Positions 28,434 through 37,427 of a stretch of DNA of 64,000 nt are shown here, one piece after another. How positions within the stretch are numbered: position 1 is the first letter of the stretch; the number at the start of each line of letters is the position of its first letter. Below the pieces are notes generated by a model. That model ran no database searches. It had not been told where the DNA came from and worked only from the letters and a program-made list of their open reading frames with translations. This DNA comes from SLRI01 sp964393275 (GTDB lineage Bacteria; Pseudomonadota; Alphaproteobacteria; Geminicoccales; Geminicoccaceae), in contig CAYMTA010000010.1 of the NCBI GenBank assembly GCA_964393275.1, positions 1-64,000 on the forward strand. Reading direction: 5' to 3'. The position numbers and the translations under genes were made by a program.

Positions 28434-29279
28434 ATGAAGCAGCTGACCCGCACCGTGCCGGAGAGCTTCGCCGATCTGGAGCAGGCCATCGCCGCCCGGC
28501 ATGGCAGCCTGAGCACGCGGCTCAAGGAGATCGCCGCCTTCGTGCTCACCCACCCCAACACCATCGCCCTCGAGACCGTCGCCACCGTCGCCGAGCAGGC
28601 CATGGTGCCACCCTCGGCGCTGGTTCGCTTCGCCCAGGCGCTCGGCTTCGACGGGTTCAGCGACATGCAGCGGCTCTTCCGCCTCAGGCTGGTCGAGCAG
28701 ATGCCGAGCTACGCCGACCGGCTGGCGCAGCGCGAGACCGGCGACGCGGCCGAGGGCGACAGCCTCGACCGGCTCGTCCAGGCGGCCCACCGGGCGATCG
28801 ACGAGCTCGCCATCGAGACGCCGCGCGCCGACCTCCGGGCGGCGGCCGAGCTTCTGGCCGCTGCCCGGCGCATCCTCGTCGTGGCGCAGCGGCGCAGCCT
28901 GCCGGTCGCCACATACCTGCTCCATGGCCTGCTCAACCTGGAGCGCCCGGCCCAGCTCCTCGACAACCAGGGCGGGATGCTCGGCCAGCAGCTCAAGACG
29001 CTGGTGCCGGGCGACGTGCTCCTGGCCCTGAGCTATCGGCCCTATGCGCCCGAGACGCTCGAGGCGGTGCGTGCCGCCGAGGTGCTCGGCCTCGCCATCG
29101 TCGCGATCACCGACCTGCAGCTCAGCCCGCTCGCCGCCTATGGCCGGCCCACGCTCTTCGTCCGCGACGCCGAGATCCAGAGCATCCGCTCGCTCGGCGC
29201 TTCCATGTGCCTCGCCACCAGCCTCGTGATCGAAACCGGCAAGCGGCTGGTGGCGGCCCGGGGCCGCCGGCAGGTTTAG
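28434..29279 (+). CDS. RpiR-family transcriptional regulator, probable IolR
   Basis: A 281-residue regulator with an N-terminal winged-helix HTH_6 domain (about residues 5-80, including TVATVAEQAMVPPSALVRFAQ) and a C-terminal SIS phosphosugar-binding domain (about residues 115-255). Rhizobial and Caulobacter IolR proteins of this family repress inositol genes and are relieved by a phosphorylated intermediate. The gene sits immediately upstream of iolC and is divergent from the transporter. GGAA-N6-TTCC-type sites lie in both control regions. The start at 28434 is the ATG nearest the domain; the frame stays open upstream through the tandem repeat. Confidence 0.88.
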   Translation: MKQLTRTVPESFADLEQAIAARHGSLSTRLKEIAAFVLTHPNTIALETVATVAEQAMVPPSALVRFAQALGFDGFSDMQRLFRLRLVEQMPSYADRLAQRETGDAAEGDSLDRLVQAAHRAIDELAIETPRADLRAAAELLAAARRILVVAQRRSLPVATYLLHGLLNLERPAQLLDNQGGMLGQQLKTLVPGDVLLALSYRPYAPETLEAVRAAEVLGLAIVAITDLQLSPLAAYGRPTLFVRDAEIQSIRSLGASMCLATSLVIETGKRLVAARGRRQV

Positions 29280-29322
29280 ACATTTCATGCCTGAACGGCG
29301 CTGGCCATGCTTGAAGAATGTT

Positions 29323-29339
29323 GGAATGCATGTTGCATT
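29323..29339. promoter_or_regulatory. Second, imperfect IolR-like site upstream of iolC
   Basis: GGAATGCATGTTGC (29323-29336) matches GGAA-N6-TTCC at seven of eight fixed bases. It overlaps a separate AATGCA-TGT-TGCATT inverted repeat (29325-29339). It lies about 35-50 bp upstream of the iolC start, where a repressor would block transcription. Confidence 0.5.
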
Positions 29340-29372
29340 GAGCGGTGACAGGGAACCGCCGAAAGCCTTCCG

Positions 29373-31298
29373 ATGCCAGATAGAGAACCCGTGCTCGATG
29401 TCGTGACCATCGGCCGCTCGTCGGTCGACCTCTATGGCGAGCAGGCCGGCGGGCGGCTCGAGGACATGTCGAGCTTCGCCAAGTATGTCGGCGGCTGCCC
29501 GACCAACATCGCCATCGGCACGGCCAAGCTCGGCCTCCGCCCGGGCCTGATCACCGCCGTCGGCGACGAGCACATGGGGCGATTCATCAAGGAGGAGGTC
29601 GAGCGCTGGGGCGTCGACACGACCTGCCTCAAGACCGATCCGGCGCGCCTCACCTCGCTCGTCATCCTCGGCATCCGCGACGAGCACAGCTTTCCCCTGA
29701 TCTTCTATCGGGAGAACTGCGCCGACTCCGCCCTCGACGCGGCCGACATCGACGAGGCCTACATCGCCAGCGCCAGGGCCGTGGTGGTCACCGGCACGCA
29801 TTTCTCGAGGCCCAATCTCGACCGCGCCTCGCGCAAGGCCGCGACCGCCGCCCGGGCCCATGGCCGCAAGGTGATCCTCGACATCGACTACCGGCCCGTC
29901 CTCTGGGGCCTCACCGGGCACGGGCTCGGCGAGGAGCGTTTCGTCGCGAGCGGCAACGTGACGGCCCATCTCCAGACCATCCTGCCGCTCTGCCACGTGG
30001 TCGTCGGCACCGAGGAGGAGCTGCACATCGCCGGCGGCACCACCGACACGCTGGCTGCGATCCGGGCGGTGCGGGAGCATGCGCCGGAAGCCCTCATCGT
30101 CTGCAAGCGCGGGCCGATGGGCTGCGTCGCCTTTCCGGCCGCCATTCCGGACGACATCGAGAAGGGGATCAAGGGGCCGGGATTTCCGGTCGACGTCTAC
30201 AACGTGCTCGGCGCCGGCGACGCCTTCATGAGCGGCTTTCTTCGGGGCTATCTGCGCGACCTTCCGGTCGAGGAGTGCTGCCGGCTGGCCAACGCCTGCG
30301 GCGCCTTCGCCGTCTCGCGCCACGGTTGTGCCCCGGCGATCCCCTCCTGGATCGAGCTCAGCCACTTCCTCGAGCATGGCTCGCCCGTCCGCGCCCTGCG
30401 CAAGGACAAGGTCCTCGAGCAGCTCCACTGGAGCACCAACCGCGAGCGGCACCACCCGCAGGTGCTGGCCTTCGCCTTCGACCACCGCAGCCAGCTCGAG
30501 GCGATGGCCGACGAGGCGGGGGTCAGCCGCGCGCATATCGACCGGTTCAAGGCGCTCTGCTGGCAGGCGGTGGAGCGATTGCGTTCGGGCCGCGACGATC
30601 TCGGCATCCTGCTCGACGGACGCTACGGGTCGGCGACGCTCGCCGAGGCCACCGGCCAGGGGGTCTGGATCGGCCGGCCGATCGAGCAGCCGGGCTCGCT
30701 GCCGCTCCGCTTCGACGAGGGACCCGACCTCGGCAGGGCCTTGCGCGAATGGCCGCGCGAGCACTGCGTCAAGTGCCTCGCCTTCTACCACCCGGACGAT
30801 CCGCCGGCGCTCCGGGCGGAGCAGATCGAGCGGTTGCAGATCCTCCAGGACGCCGCGCGCGGCACCTTCCACGATCTCCTGATCGAGATCATCGCGAGCA
30901 AGTCGGGCCTGCCGGAGGAAACGACCACCCTCGCCCGCGCGATCCGCCAGCTCTACGGCGCCGGCCTCTATCCGGATTGGTGGAAGCTGCCGGATCCCGG
31001 CAGCGACGCGGCCTGGCGGGCCGTCGCCGACACCGTCGGTGCCTACGACCCGTATTGCCGGGGCGTCCTGCTGCTCGGCCTCGAGGCACCCGAGGCGACC
31101 CTCGAGGAGGCCTTCCGCCGCGCCGCCCCGCACCCGATCTGCAAGGGCTTCGCCGTCGGCCGGAGCATCTTCGGCGAGGCGGCCAGGGAGTGGCTCGCCG
31201 GCCGGATCGACGATGCTGCCGCCATCGACCGGATGGCCGGAATCTATGGCCGGTTGATCGCGGCCTGGGACAGGGTCCGCGCTGGAGATGCCACATGA
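29373..31298 (+). CDS. iolC: Bifunctional 5-dehydro-2-deoxygluconokinase / DUF2090 aldolase-like protein
   Basis: A 641-residue two-domain protein of inositol breakdown. Residues about 8-335 are a PfkB-type sugar kinase with GGCPTNIAIG near the N-terminus and the catalytic GAGDAF at 280-285; it would phosphorylate 5-dehydro-2-deoxy-D-gluconate. Residues about 340-641 are DUF2090, a TIM-barrel thought to act as the aldolase for the resulting phosphate (AFDHRSQLE at its start). This fusion is common in alphaproteobacteria. iolB follows with an ATGA overlap. iolD and iolE, usually between iolC and iolB in rhizobia, are absent here. Confidence 0.95.
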   Translation: MPDREPVLDVVTIGRSSVDLYGEQAGGRLEDMSSFAKYVGGCPTNIAIGTAKLGLRPGLITAVGDEHMGRFIKEEVERWGVDTTCLKTDPARLTSLVILGIRDEHSFPLIFYRENCADSALDAADIDEAYIASARAVVVTGTHFSRPNLDRASRKAATAARAHGRKVILDIDYRPVLWGLTGHGLGEERFVASGNVTAHLQTILPLCHVVVGTEEELHIAGGTTDTLAAIRAVREHAPEALIVCKRGPMGCVAFPAAIPDDIEKGIKGPGFPVDVYNVLGAGDAFMSGFLRGYLRDLPVEECCRLANACGAFAVSRHGCAPAIPSWIELSHFLEHGSPVRALRKDKVLEQLHWSTNRERHHPQVLAFAFDHRSQLEAMADEAGVSRAHIDRFKALCWQAVERLRSGRDDLGILLDGRYGSATLAEATGQGVWIGRPIEQPGSLPLRFDEGPDLGRALREWPREHCVKCLAFYHPDDPPALRAEQIERLQILQDAARGTFHDLLIEIIASKSGLPEETTTLARAIRQLYGAGLYPDWWKLPDPGSDAAWRAVADTVGAYDPYCRGVLLLGLEAPEATLEEAFRRAAPHPICKGFAVGRSIFGEAAREWLAGRIDDAAAIDRMAGIYGRLIAAWDRVRAGDAT

Positions 31299-32092
31299 GC
31301 CGTCTGCTTTTGAAGAACAGCGAGCCCGATGCCAAGGGGCTGGTCCACCGGGTGACGCCAGCGAGCGCCGGCTGGGGCCATGTCGGCTTCGACCTCCACC
31401 GGCTCGCAAAGGGCCAGCGGCTGGAGGTCGCGGGCAATGGCGACGAGACCTGCATCGTCCTCGTCACCGGCACGGCGACGGTCGAGGCCGGCCCGCACAT
31501 CTTCCGCTCGATCGGCGGCCGGGTCAGCCCCTTCGAGGGCAAGCCCACGGCGGTCTACGTGCCAGGGGCGACGCCCCATGCCGTCATTGCCGAGAGCGCC
31601 CTCGAGCTCGCCCTCTGCACGGCGCCCGGCGGCGGCGACCACGGCGTTCGCCTGATCGGCCCGGACGACATCCCGTACAGCAAGCGCGGCCAGGGCACCA
31701 ACACCCGCCACGTCCACGACATCCTGCCCGAGACCGAGCCGGCGCATTCGCTCCTCGTCGTCGAGGTGATCACGCCCTCGGGCGGCTGGTCGTCCTATCC
31801 GAGCCACAAGCACGACACCGACAACCTGCCGCACGAATCGCTGCTCGAGGAGGTCTACTATCACCGGTTCAGCAAGCCGCAGGGCTTCGGCGTCCAGCGC
31901 GTCTATACCGACGACCGCTCGCTCGACGAGACCATGACCATCGAGGACGGCGACCTCGTCATGGTGCCCAAGGGCTACCACCCCTGCGGCACCGCGCACG
32001 GCTACGATCTCTACTACCTCAACGTCATGGCCGGGCCGAAGCGCACCTGGCGCATCAACACCGAGCCCTGCCACCGCTGGCTCCTGAGCTGA
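31295..32092 (+). CDS. iolB: 5-deoxy-glucuronate isomerase
   Basis: A 265-residue double-cupin (KduI/IolB family) that isomerises 5-deoxy-D-glucuronate to 5-dehydro-2-deoxy-D-gluconate, the substrate of IolC. The metal-binding pattern is visible: SYPSHKHD with two histidines, the following LLEEVYYHRF glutamate, and GYHPCGTAHG. The ATG overlaps the iolC stop (ATGA), so the two consecutive pathway enzymes are translationally coupled. Length is usual for the family. Confidence 0.95.
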   Translation: MSRLLLKNSEPDAKGLVHRVTPASAGWGHVGFDLHRLAKGQRLEVAGNGDETCIVLVTGTATVEAGPHIFRSIGGRVSPFEGKPTAVYVPGATPHAVIAESALELALCTAPGGGDHGVRLIGPDDIPYSKRGQGTNTRHVHDILPETEPAHSLLVVEVITPSGGWSSYPSHKHDTDNLPHESLLEEVYYHRFSKPQGFGVQRVYTDDRSLDETMTIEDGDLVMVPKGYHPCGTAHGYDLYYLNVMAGPKRTWRINTEPCHRWLLS

Positions 32093-32095
32093 AGC

Positions 32096-33538
32096 TCAGC
32101 GCCGCCAGAAATCGGGGGTGAAGAGCAGGAAGACGGTGAAGATCTCGAGGCGGCCGAGCATCATGGCGAAGGCCAGGAGCCATTTGGCGGCGTCGGGCAG
32201 GCTGGCGAAATTGCCGGACGGGCCGACGATGGGCCCGAGGCCGGGGCCGACATTGGCGATCGCGGTGACGCTGGCGGTCAGCGCCGTCACCAGATCGAGG
32301 CCCATGAGGCCGAGCAGCACGGTGAAGATGGCGACCATGCCGAGCAGCGCCGCGACGAAGGCGAGCACGGCGCCGGGCACGTCCTCCGGCAGCCGCCGGC
32401 CGGCGTAGCGCAAGGGCACGACCTGGTGCTGCGCCACGAGGCGGCGCAACTTCAGGTGGATGAGCTGCCAGATGATCAGATGGCGGTAGACCTTGATCCC
32501 GCCCGCGGTCGAGCCGGCGCAGCCGCCGAGGAACATCAGGATGAGGAAGATGGCGTCGGCGCCGGGCCCCCAGAGCGTGTAGTCGGTGCTGGCGAAGCCG
32601 GTCGTCGTCACCACCGAGACGACGTTGAAGGCGGTGTGCTGCAGCGCATCGTCGAACGGCATCTCCTGGGTGATCGCGAGCCAGGCGGCCTTGCTGCCGA
32701 CAACGAGAAGGAAGAAGACGAGGAGGGCACGGACCTGCGGGTCCTTGAGCAGGGCACCGCGGTCGCCGCGCAGGAATCGCATATAGGCGAGGAAAGGCAG
32801 GGCACCGGCGATCATGAACAGGGTGCCGATCCAGTGCGTCAGCGGCCGCCGGAAATAGCCGAAGCTGGCGTCATGGGTCGAGTAGCCGCCGGTCGAGAGG
32901 GTCGCCATGGCGTGGTTGATCGCATCGAACGCGCTCATCTCCGCTATGCCATAGGCCACGGCGCAGGCGACGGTGAGGCCGAGATAGACGAGCACGGTGC
33001 CGGCCACCATGTTGAAGGCGCGCGGCACCACCTTCTCCGACTGCTCCGAGCTTTCCGTGCGGAAGAGCTGCATCCCGCCGATGCGCAGGAAGGGCAGCAG
33101 CACGATCGCCATGACGATGATGCCGATGCCGCCGAGCCACTGCAGCAGCGAGCGCCAGAGCAGGATGCCGGGCGGCAGCCCGTCGAGGCCGGCCAGCACC
33201 GTCGAGCCCGTCGTGGTCAGGCCGGACATCGCCTCGAAGAAGGCATTGGTGTAGCCGTGCCCGAGCCCGATCATCGGCAGCGCCGCGAAGGCCGGCACGA
33301 TCACCCAGGTCAGCGCGGTCAGCAGGAACGCCTGGCGCAGGTCGAGCTGGAACGGTTCCGGCCGGTAGGTGACGAGGATCAGGAGGCCGCCGAAGAAGAC
33401 GGTGATCGCCGCCGAGACCACGAAGGTGAGCCAGTCGGGGTTGGCGAAGGTCGCGTCGATCAGGGCCGGCACCAGCATGACCACCGCCAGCACCCCGAGC
33501 AGCAGCCCGATCACCCGGGCGACCGGCGCGAGCTCCAT
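32096..33538 (-). CDS. trkH: Potassium uptake protein TrkH
   Basis: A 480-residue membrane protein of the Trk/Ktr/HKT superfamily. Four pore-loop repeats are recognisable: EAMSGLTTTGSTV, MATLSTGGYSTHD, NVVSVVTTTGFAS and TAIANVGPGLGP, each with the selectivity-filter glycine. It imports K+ and normally needs the cytoplasmic NAD-binding TrkA, not in this window. It is the last gene of a minus-strand group with two universal stress proteins and a BCCT transporter. Its stop is 3 bp from that of the convergent iolB. Confidence 0.94.
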   Translation of the reverse strand: MELAPVARVIGLLLGVLAVVMLVPALIDATFANPDWLTFVVSAAITVFFGGLLILVTYRPEPFQLDLRQAFLLTALTWVIVPAFAALPMIGLGHGYTNAFFEAMSGLTTTGSTVLAGLDGLPPGILLWRSLLQWLGGIGIIVMAIVLLPFLRIGGMQLFRTESSEQSEKVVPRAFNMVAGTVLVYLGLTVACAVAYGIAEMSAFDAINHAMATLSTGGYSTHDASFGYFRRPLTHWIGTLFMIAGALPFLAYMRFLRGDRGALLKDPQVRALLVFFLLVVGSKAAWLAITQEMPFDDALQHTAFNVVSVVTTTGFASTDYTLWGPGADAIFLILMFLGGCAGSTAGGIKVYRHLIIWQLIHLKLRRLVAQHQVVPLRYAGRRLPEDVPGAVLAFVAALLGMVAIFTVLLGLMGLDLVTALTASVTAIANVGPGLGPIVGPSGNFASLPDAAKWLLAFAMMLGRLEIFTVFLLFTPDFWRR

Positions 33539-33546
33539 CGCGGCTC

Positions 33547-33954
33547 CTAGCGCTGGCGCACGACCCAGACCGAGCAGCCGGCCTGCAGCGCCACCTGCGC
33601 CGCGTTGGAGTCGTCGAGCGCCTCGCCCGCCTGCGGCGAGTGCGTGCCCATGACGATCAGATCGGCACCGACCTCGTCCGCCGTGTGGCAGATCTCGCGC
33701 ACGGGGTCGTCCCAGTCGGCGCGGACATGCGCCTCGACGGTGATATCGTCGGCGAAGCGCTGGGCGACGAACTCGTGCAGCATCGGCAGATAGGTCTCCG
33801 GCAGCGCCGCCGGGTCGTGGGCGGTCGGCGGCGCCACCCAGAGCACGGCCAGGGTGGCGCCATAGCGCCGCGCCAGGTCCTCGGCGGCGTCGATGGCGGT
33901 TCGCCAGGCCTCGGGACTGGTCAGGTCGATCGGCAGGAGGATCTTCTTGAGCAA
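33547..33954 (-). CDS. Universal stress protein (UspA family)
   Basis: A 135-residue single Usp domain: KKILLPIDL at the start, ADLIVMGTHS near the end, and a C-terminal VWVVRQR strand. The ATP-binding G-2x-G-9x-G-S/T pattern is not complete (GTHSPQAGEAL), so nucleotide binding is uncertain. It starts at a TTG after a GGAGAG ribosome site and is 8 bp from trkH, which suggests a shared transcript. Usp proteins bound to transporters can sense nucleotide or stress state; a role in TrkH control is inference. Confidence 0.88.
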   Translation of the reverse strand: MLKKILLPIDLTSPEAWRTAIDAAEDLARRYGATLAVLWVAPPTAHDPAALPETYLPMLHEFVAQRFADDITVEAHVRADWDDPVREICHTADEVGADLIVMGTHSPQAGEALDDSNAAQVALQAGCSVWVVRQR

Positions 33955-34029
33955 CTTCGAGCTCTCCGGTCAGCGGCCGGAAAGGCGCTCGCCGGCCGCC
34001 GGCATCATGCCACGGCCACGTCGCGGGTG

Positions 34030-34443
34030 CTACCTGACGACGAAGACGGAAATCTTGGCGTGGCTCGCGATCCACCCGGCATTCGAGCTGATCAGGTGAT
34101 CCAAGATGCCCGGGATATGCGAGGCCATGATCACGAGGTCGGCGCCGATCTCGTTGAACGCCTTCAGGAGGTCACGGTCGAGATCGACCGCCGGATCGAG
34201 GCTGACCAGGGGCTTGGCCCTGGCTTCGATGCCGAGGGCGGCGCCACGCTCGGCGGCGAACCGCTCGAGCTTGCCCTTGAACTCCTCGGGCGTGCGCGCG
34301 ACGCTCGACGGCGGCTCGGTCGTCGCCCCCACGTAATGGAGCGTGGCCCCATAGTGGCGGGCCAGATCTGCCGCCGTCTCCAGCGCCTTGCCCAGCCGGT
34401 CGACATGGGCGAGGTCGACCGGCACGGCGATGACTTTGTACAT
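34030..34443 (-). CDS. Universal stress protein (UspA family)
   Basis: A 137-residue Usp domain: YKVIAVPVDLAHVDR at the start, ADLVIMASHIPGILDHLISS near the end and a final KISVFVVR strand. The MASHIPG segment lacks the classical ATP-binding glycine spacing. It lies 26 bp after the BCCT transporter and 75 bp before the second Usp gene in the same direction. The two Usp copies are clearly diverged, so they are not a recent duplication. Confidence 0.88.
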   Translation of the reverse strand: MYKVIAVPVDLAHVDRLGKALETAADLARHYGATLHYVGATTEPPSSVARTPEEFKGKLERFAAERGAALGIEARAKPLVSLDPAVDLDRDLLKAFNEIGADLVIMASHIPGILDHLISSNAGWIASHAKISVFVVR

Positions 34444-34469
34444 CGAATTCTCCCGGGCTGGATTCGGTC

Positions 34470-36044
34470 CTAGCGCGCCATCTGCGGATCGGCGCGAAGC
34501 CCCTTGAAGGTGCACCAGCACATGACGACCAGGACGATGGCGAAGGGGAAGCCGGTGGCGATGGCGGCGCCCTGCAGCGAGGCCAGCCCGCCGCCGAGCA
34601 GGAGGGCGATGGCGACGAGGCCCTCGAAGGTCGCCCAGAAGACGCGCTGCGCCACCGGCGCGTCGGTCTTGCCGCCGGCGGTGATGGTGTCGATGACGAG
34701 CGAGCCCGAATCGGACGAGGTGACGAAGAAGACGATCACCAGGACGATCCCGAGAAAGGACGAGACCATGGGAATGGGCAGGACCTCCAGCATCTTGAAG
34801 AGCGAGAGCTCGGGCCTGTAGGGGGAGATGGTGTCGGCGACGCCCTGATAGCCGTCGTTGACGATCTGCAGGATCGCCGTGCCGCCGAAGGCCGTCATCC
34901 AGAGGATCGATACCAGGGTCGGGATGATCAGGACGCAGGTGATGAACTCGCGCACCGTGCGGCCGCGGCTGACCCGGGCGATGAACATGCCGACGAAGGG
35001 CGACCAGGAGATCCACCAGGCCCAGTAGAACGTCGTCCAGCCGTGCATGAAGCCGGTGTCCTCGCGGCCGAAGGGGTTGCTGAGCGGCAGGAGATCGGCG
35101 GCATAGTGCCCGGCATTGGCGAAGAAGCCGGTGAGCACGGCGAGCGTCGGCCCGGCGATGATGACGAAGAGCAGGAGGACCAGGGCCAGGACCATGTTGA
35201 TCTCGGAGAGCCGCTTCACGCCCGCCTCGAGCCCGGCCACGACCGAGGCCAGCGCCACCGCGGTGATGCAGATGATCAGCACGACCTTGGTGACCTCGGT
35301 CGCCGGAATGCCGAAGAGGTAGTTGAGCCCGGCCGAGGCCTGCTCGGCGCCGAAGCCGAGCGAGGTGGCGAGGCCGAAGAGCGTGGCGAACACCGCCAGC
35401 GTGTCGATGATGTGGCCGGGCCAGCCCCAGACCCGGTCGCCGAGCAGCGGATAGAAGGCCGAGCGGATGGTCAGGGGCAGGCCATTGTTGAAGGTGAAGA
35501 AGGCCAGCGACAGCGCCACCACGGCATAGATCGCCCAGGGATGCAGGCCCCAGTGGAAGATGGTCGCCGCCATGGCCATCGCCCGCGCCGCCGCCACGTC
35601 CTCGGGATTCACGCCCAAAGGCGGATTCAGGAAGTGGTTGACCGGCTCGAGCACGCCGAAGAACATGAGGCCGATGCCCATGCCAGCGGCGAACAACATG
35701 GCGAACCAGTCGGCATAGGAATAGTCGGGCGTGGCGTCGGCGCCGCCCAGCCTGATCCGGCCCCAGGGCGAGACGATCAGGAAGAGGCAGAACAGCACGA
35801 AGATGTTAGCCGCCGACATGAACACCCAATCGAAGGTCGAGGTCAGCCAGGGCCGCAGCCAGCCGAAGAAGGCGGCGGTCCCTTCCTGGAACATCAGGGT
35901 GAAGATCACGAAGCCGACGATCGTCACGGCCGAGATCATGAAAACCGGGTTGTGAATGTCGAGACCCAGGATCTGGATGTTGTCTCGCCCGACCTCGTAG
36001 TCGATTGATTCGACAGTAAAGTCCGGCTGGGCGTGCTTGCTCAT
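34470..36044 (-). CDS. BCCT family betaine/carnitine/choline transporter
   Basis: A 524-residue secondary transporter with about twelve membrane helices. The family hallmark WWISWSPFVGMFIARVSRGR is intact, as is MGIGLMFFGVLEP. The ATG at 36044 follows a GGGGAGG ribosome site; an upstream ATG at 36092 adds only a short non-conserved tail. It imports a quaternary ammonium compatible solute such as glycine betaine using an ion gradient. Followed by two Usp genes and trkH, it heads an apparent osmotic-response unit. Confidence 0.94.
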   Translation of the reverse strand: MSKHAQPDFTVESIDYEVGRDNIQILGLDIHNPVFMISAVTIVGFVIFTLMFQEGTAAFFGWLRPWLTSTFDWVFMSAANIFVLFCLFLIVSPWGRIRLGGADATPDYSYADWFAMLFAAGMGIGLMFFGVLEPVNHFLNPPLGVNPEDVAAARAMAMAATIFHWGLHPWAIYAVVALSLAFFTFNNGLPLTIRSAFYPLLGDRVWGWPGHIIDTLAVFATLFGLATSLGFGAEQASAGLNYLFGIPATEVTKVVLIICITAVALASVVAGLEAGVKRLSEINMVLALVLLLFVIIAGPTLAVLTGFFANAGHYAADLLPLSNPFGREDTGFMHGWTTFYWAWWISWSPFVGMFIARVSRGRTVREFITCVLIIPTLVSILWMTAFGGTAILQIVNDGYQGVADTISPYRPELSLFKMLEVLPIPMVSSFLGIVLVIVFFVTSSDSGSLVIDTITAGGKTDAPVAQRVFWATFEGLVAIALLLGGGLASLQGAAIATGFPFAIVLVVMCWCTFKGLRADPQMAR

Positions 36045-36296
36045 CTGGCCTCCCCATGGTGGAAGCGACACGAGGATGACGGATGATCTCATCCGCCATT
36101 GGTGTCCCTGGCCGCGGCTGATCCCTTCAGCTTAAACCGATGAGAAAGCGCATTGCAACCTCGCACGCCGATGACGCGGGGAGCGCCGGGTCTTGCGAGG
36201 TCGGGGTGGAGGGGTGCCGACAGCGGGATTGACGGCGGCCGGCAACCGTGCCGACCTGTGGCGGTGCCCAGGGCCGGACCAGGAAGGAGATTCGCC

Positions 36297-37427
36297 ATGC
36301 CGGAGATTTTCAACCGCCACTTCACCCGGTCCGAGCTGACCCGGCATGTCGGCGACACGTCGCAGCTCTTCGGCGTCGATCTCGTCACCCACGAGGACGG
36401 GCCGGAGCGCGGCCTTCGGGTGCTGCGCTTTCGCACCGGCGGCGGGCTCGAGCTCGAGGTCCTGGTCGACCGGGCCATGGACGTGGGTGCGATGAGCGTC
36501 TGCGGCGTGCCGCTCGGCTGGCGCTCGGGCAACGGCTTTCGCCACCCCTGGCTGCACGAGCACGATGCCGAGGGCGGCCTCGGCTGGCTTCGCTCGTTCT
36601 CCGGCCTCGTCAACACCTGCGGCCTCGACCACATCATGGGCATGGCCGAGGAGAGCGCCGAGCACTTCAACTACCCCTACCGGGCCAGGGTAAGCCACGG
36701 CATCCACGGCCGCATCGCCTTCACCCCGGCGCGGCTGCAGGGCTTCGGCGAGCGCTGGGACGGCGACGAGTGCATCCTCCATGCGGAGGGAACCGTTCGC
36801 CAGGTCACGATGTTCGGTGAGAACCTCGAGCTGGCGCGCCGCATCGAGGCGGCGGTCGGCGGGCGAACCGTCAAGATCAGGGACAGGGTGACCAATCTCG
36901 GCTACCGCACCACCCCGCACGCGCTGCTCTACCACGTGAATGCCGGCTGGCCGGTGGTGGCGGCCGAGGCCCGGCTCAGCCTGCCGCTCGAGCGCACGGT
37001 ATTCCATGCGCACGATCCGCGCGCGACGAGCATCGGGCCGCTCGAGCAGGCGGCCCCCCAGGCCGGGTTTCGCGAGCAAGTCTACGAGCACGCGCTGCGG
37101 CAGCGGGCCGATGGCATGGTGCGGGTCCTTCTGGCCAACCCGGCCTTCGCCGGCCTTGCGGGCTCGCTCGGCATCGGCCTCGCCATGCGCTATGACGGCC
37201 GCAGCCTGCCGGCCTTCTACCAGTGGCAGAACCTGCACGAAGGCGACTATGTCATCGGCATCGAGCCCGCGACCTGCCATGCCGGCAGCCGCGAGGATTG
37301 GAAGAAACGCGACGAGATGATCTGGCTGGAGCACGGCGAGAGCCGCGAATACCACCTCGAGCTGGAAGGCGTCGTCGGCGAGACGGCGCTTCGGGCGATG
37401 GTCGACGAGATCGATGGCCTGCGCTGA
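36297..37427 (+). CDS. DUF4432 family protein (aldose 1-epimerase-like fold)
   Basis: A 376-residue cytoplasmic protein of the DUF4432 family, related to galactose mutarotase. Recognisable parts are LVDRAMDVGAMSVCGVPLGW and the DRVTNLGYRTTPHALLYHVN block; the latter holds the conserved histidine. An AGGAAGGAGA ribosome site precedes the ATG. Family members usually accompany sugar uptake or catabolic genes, but a defined reaction is not established. It overlaps the next gene by 14 bp. Confidence 0.85.
   Translation: MPEIFNRHFTRSELTRHVGDTSQLFGVDLVTHEDGPERGLRVLRFRTGGGLELEVLVDRAMDVGAMSVCGVPLGWRSGNGFRHPWLHEHDAEGGLGWLRSFSGLVNTCGLDHIMGMAEESAEHFNYPYRARVSHGIHGRIAFTPARLQGFGERWDGDECILHAEGTVRQVTMFGENLELARRIEAAVGGRTVKIRDRVTNLGYRTTPHALLYHVNAGWPVVAAEARLSLPLERTVFHAHDPRATSIGPLEQAAPQAGFREQVYEHALRQRADGMVRVLLANPAFAGLAGSLGIGLAMRYDGRSLPAFYQWQNLHEGDYVIGIEPATCHAGSREDWKKRDEMIWLEHGESREYHLELEGVVGETALRAMVDEIDGLR

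Noticed and set aside
28329..31409. 1026-codon minus-strand frame opposite the RpiR, iolC and iolB genes
   Set aside because: It spans several well-supported plus-strand genes and has biased composition without motifs; a stop-poor antisense frame.
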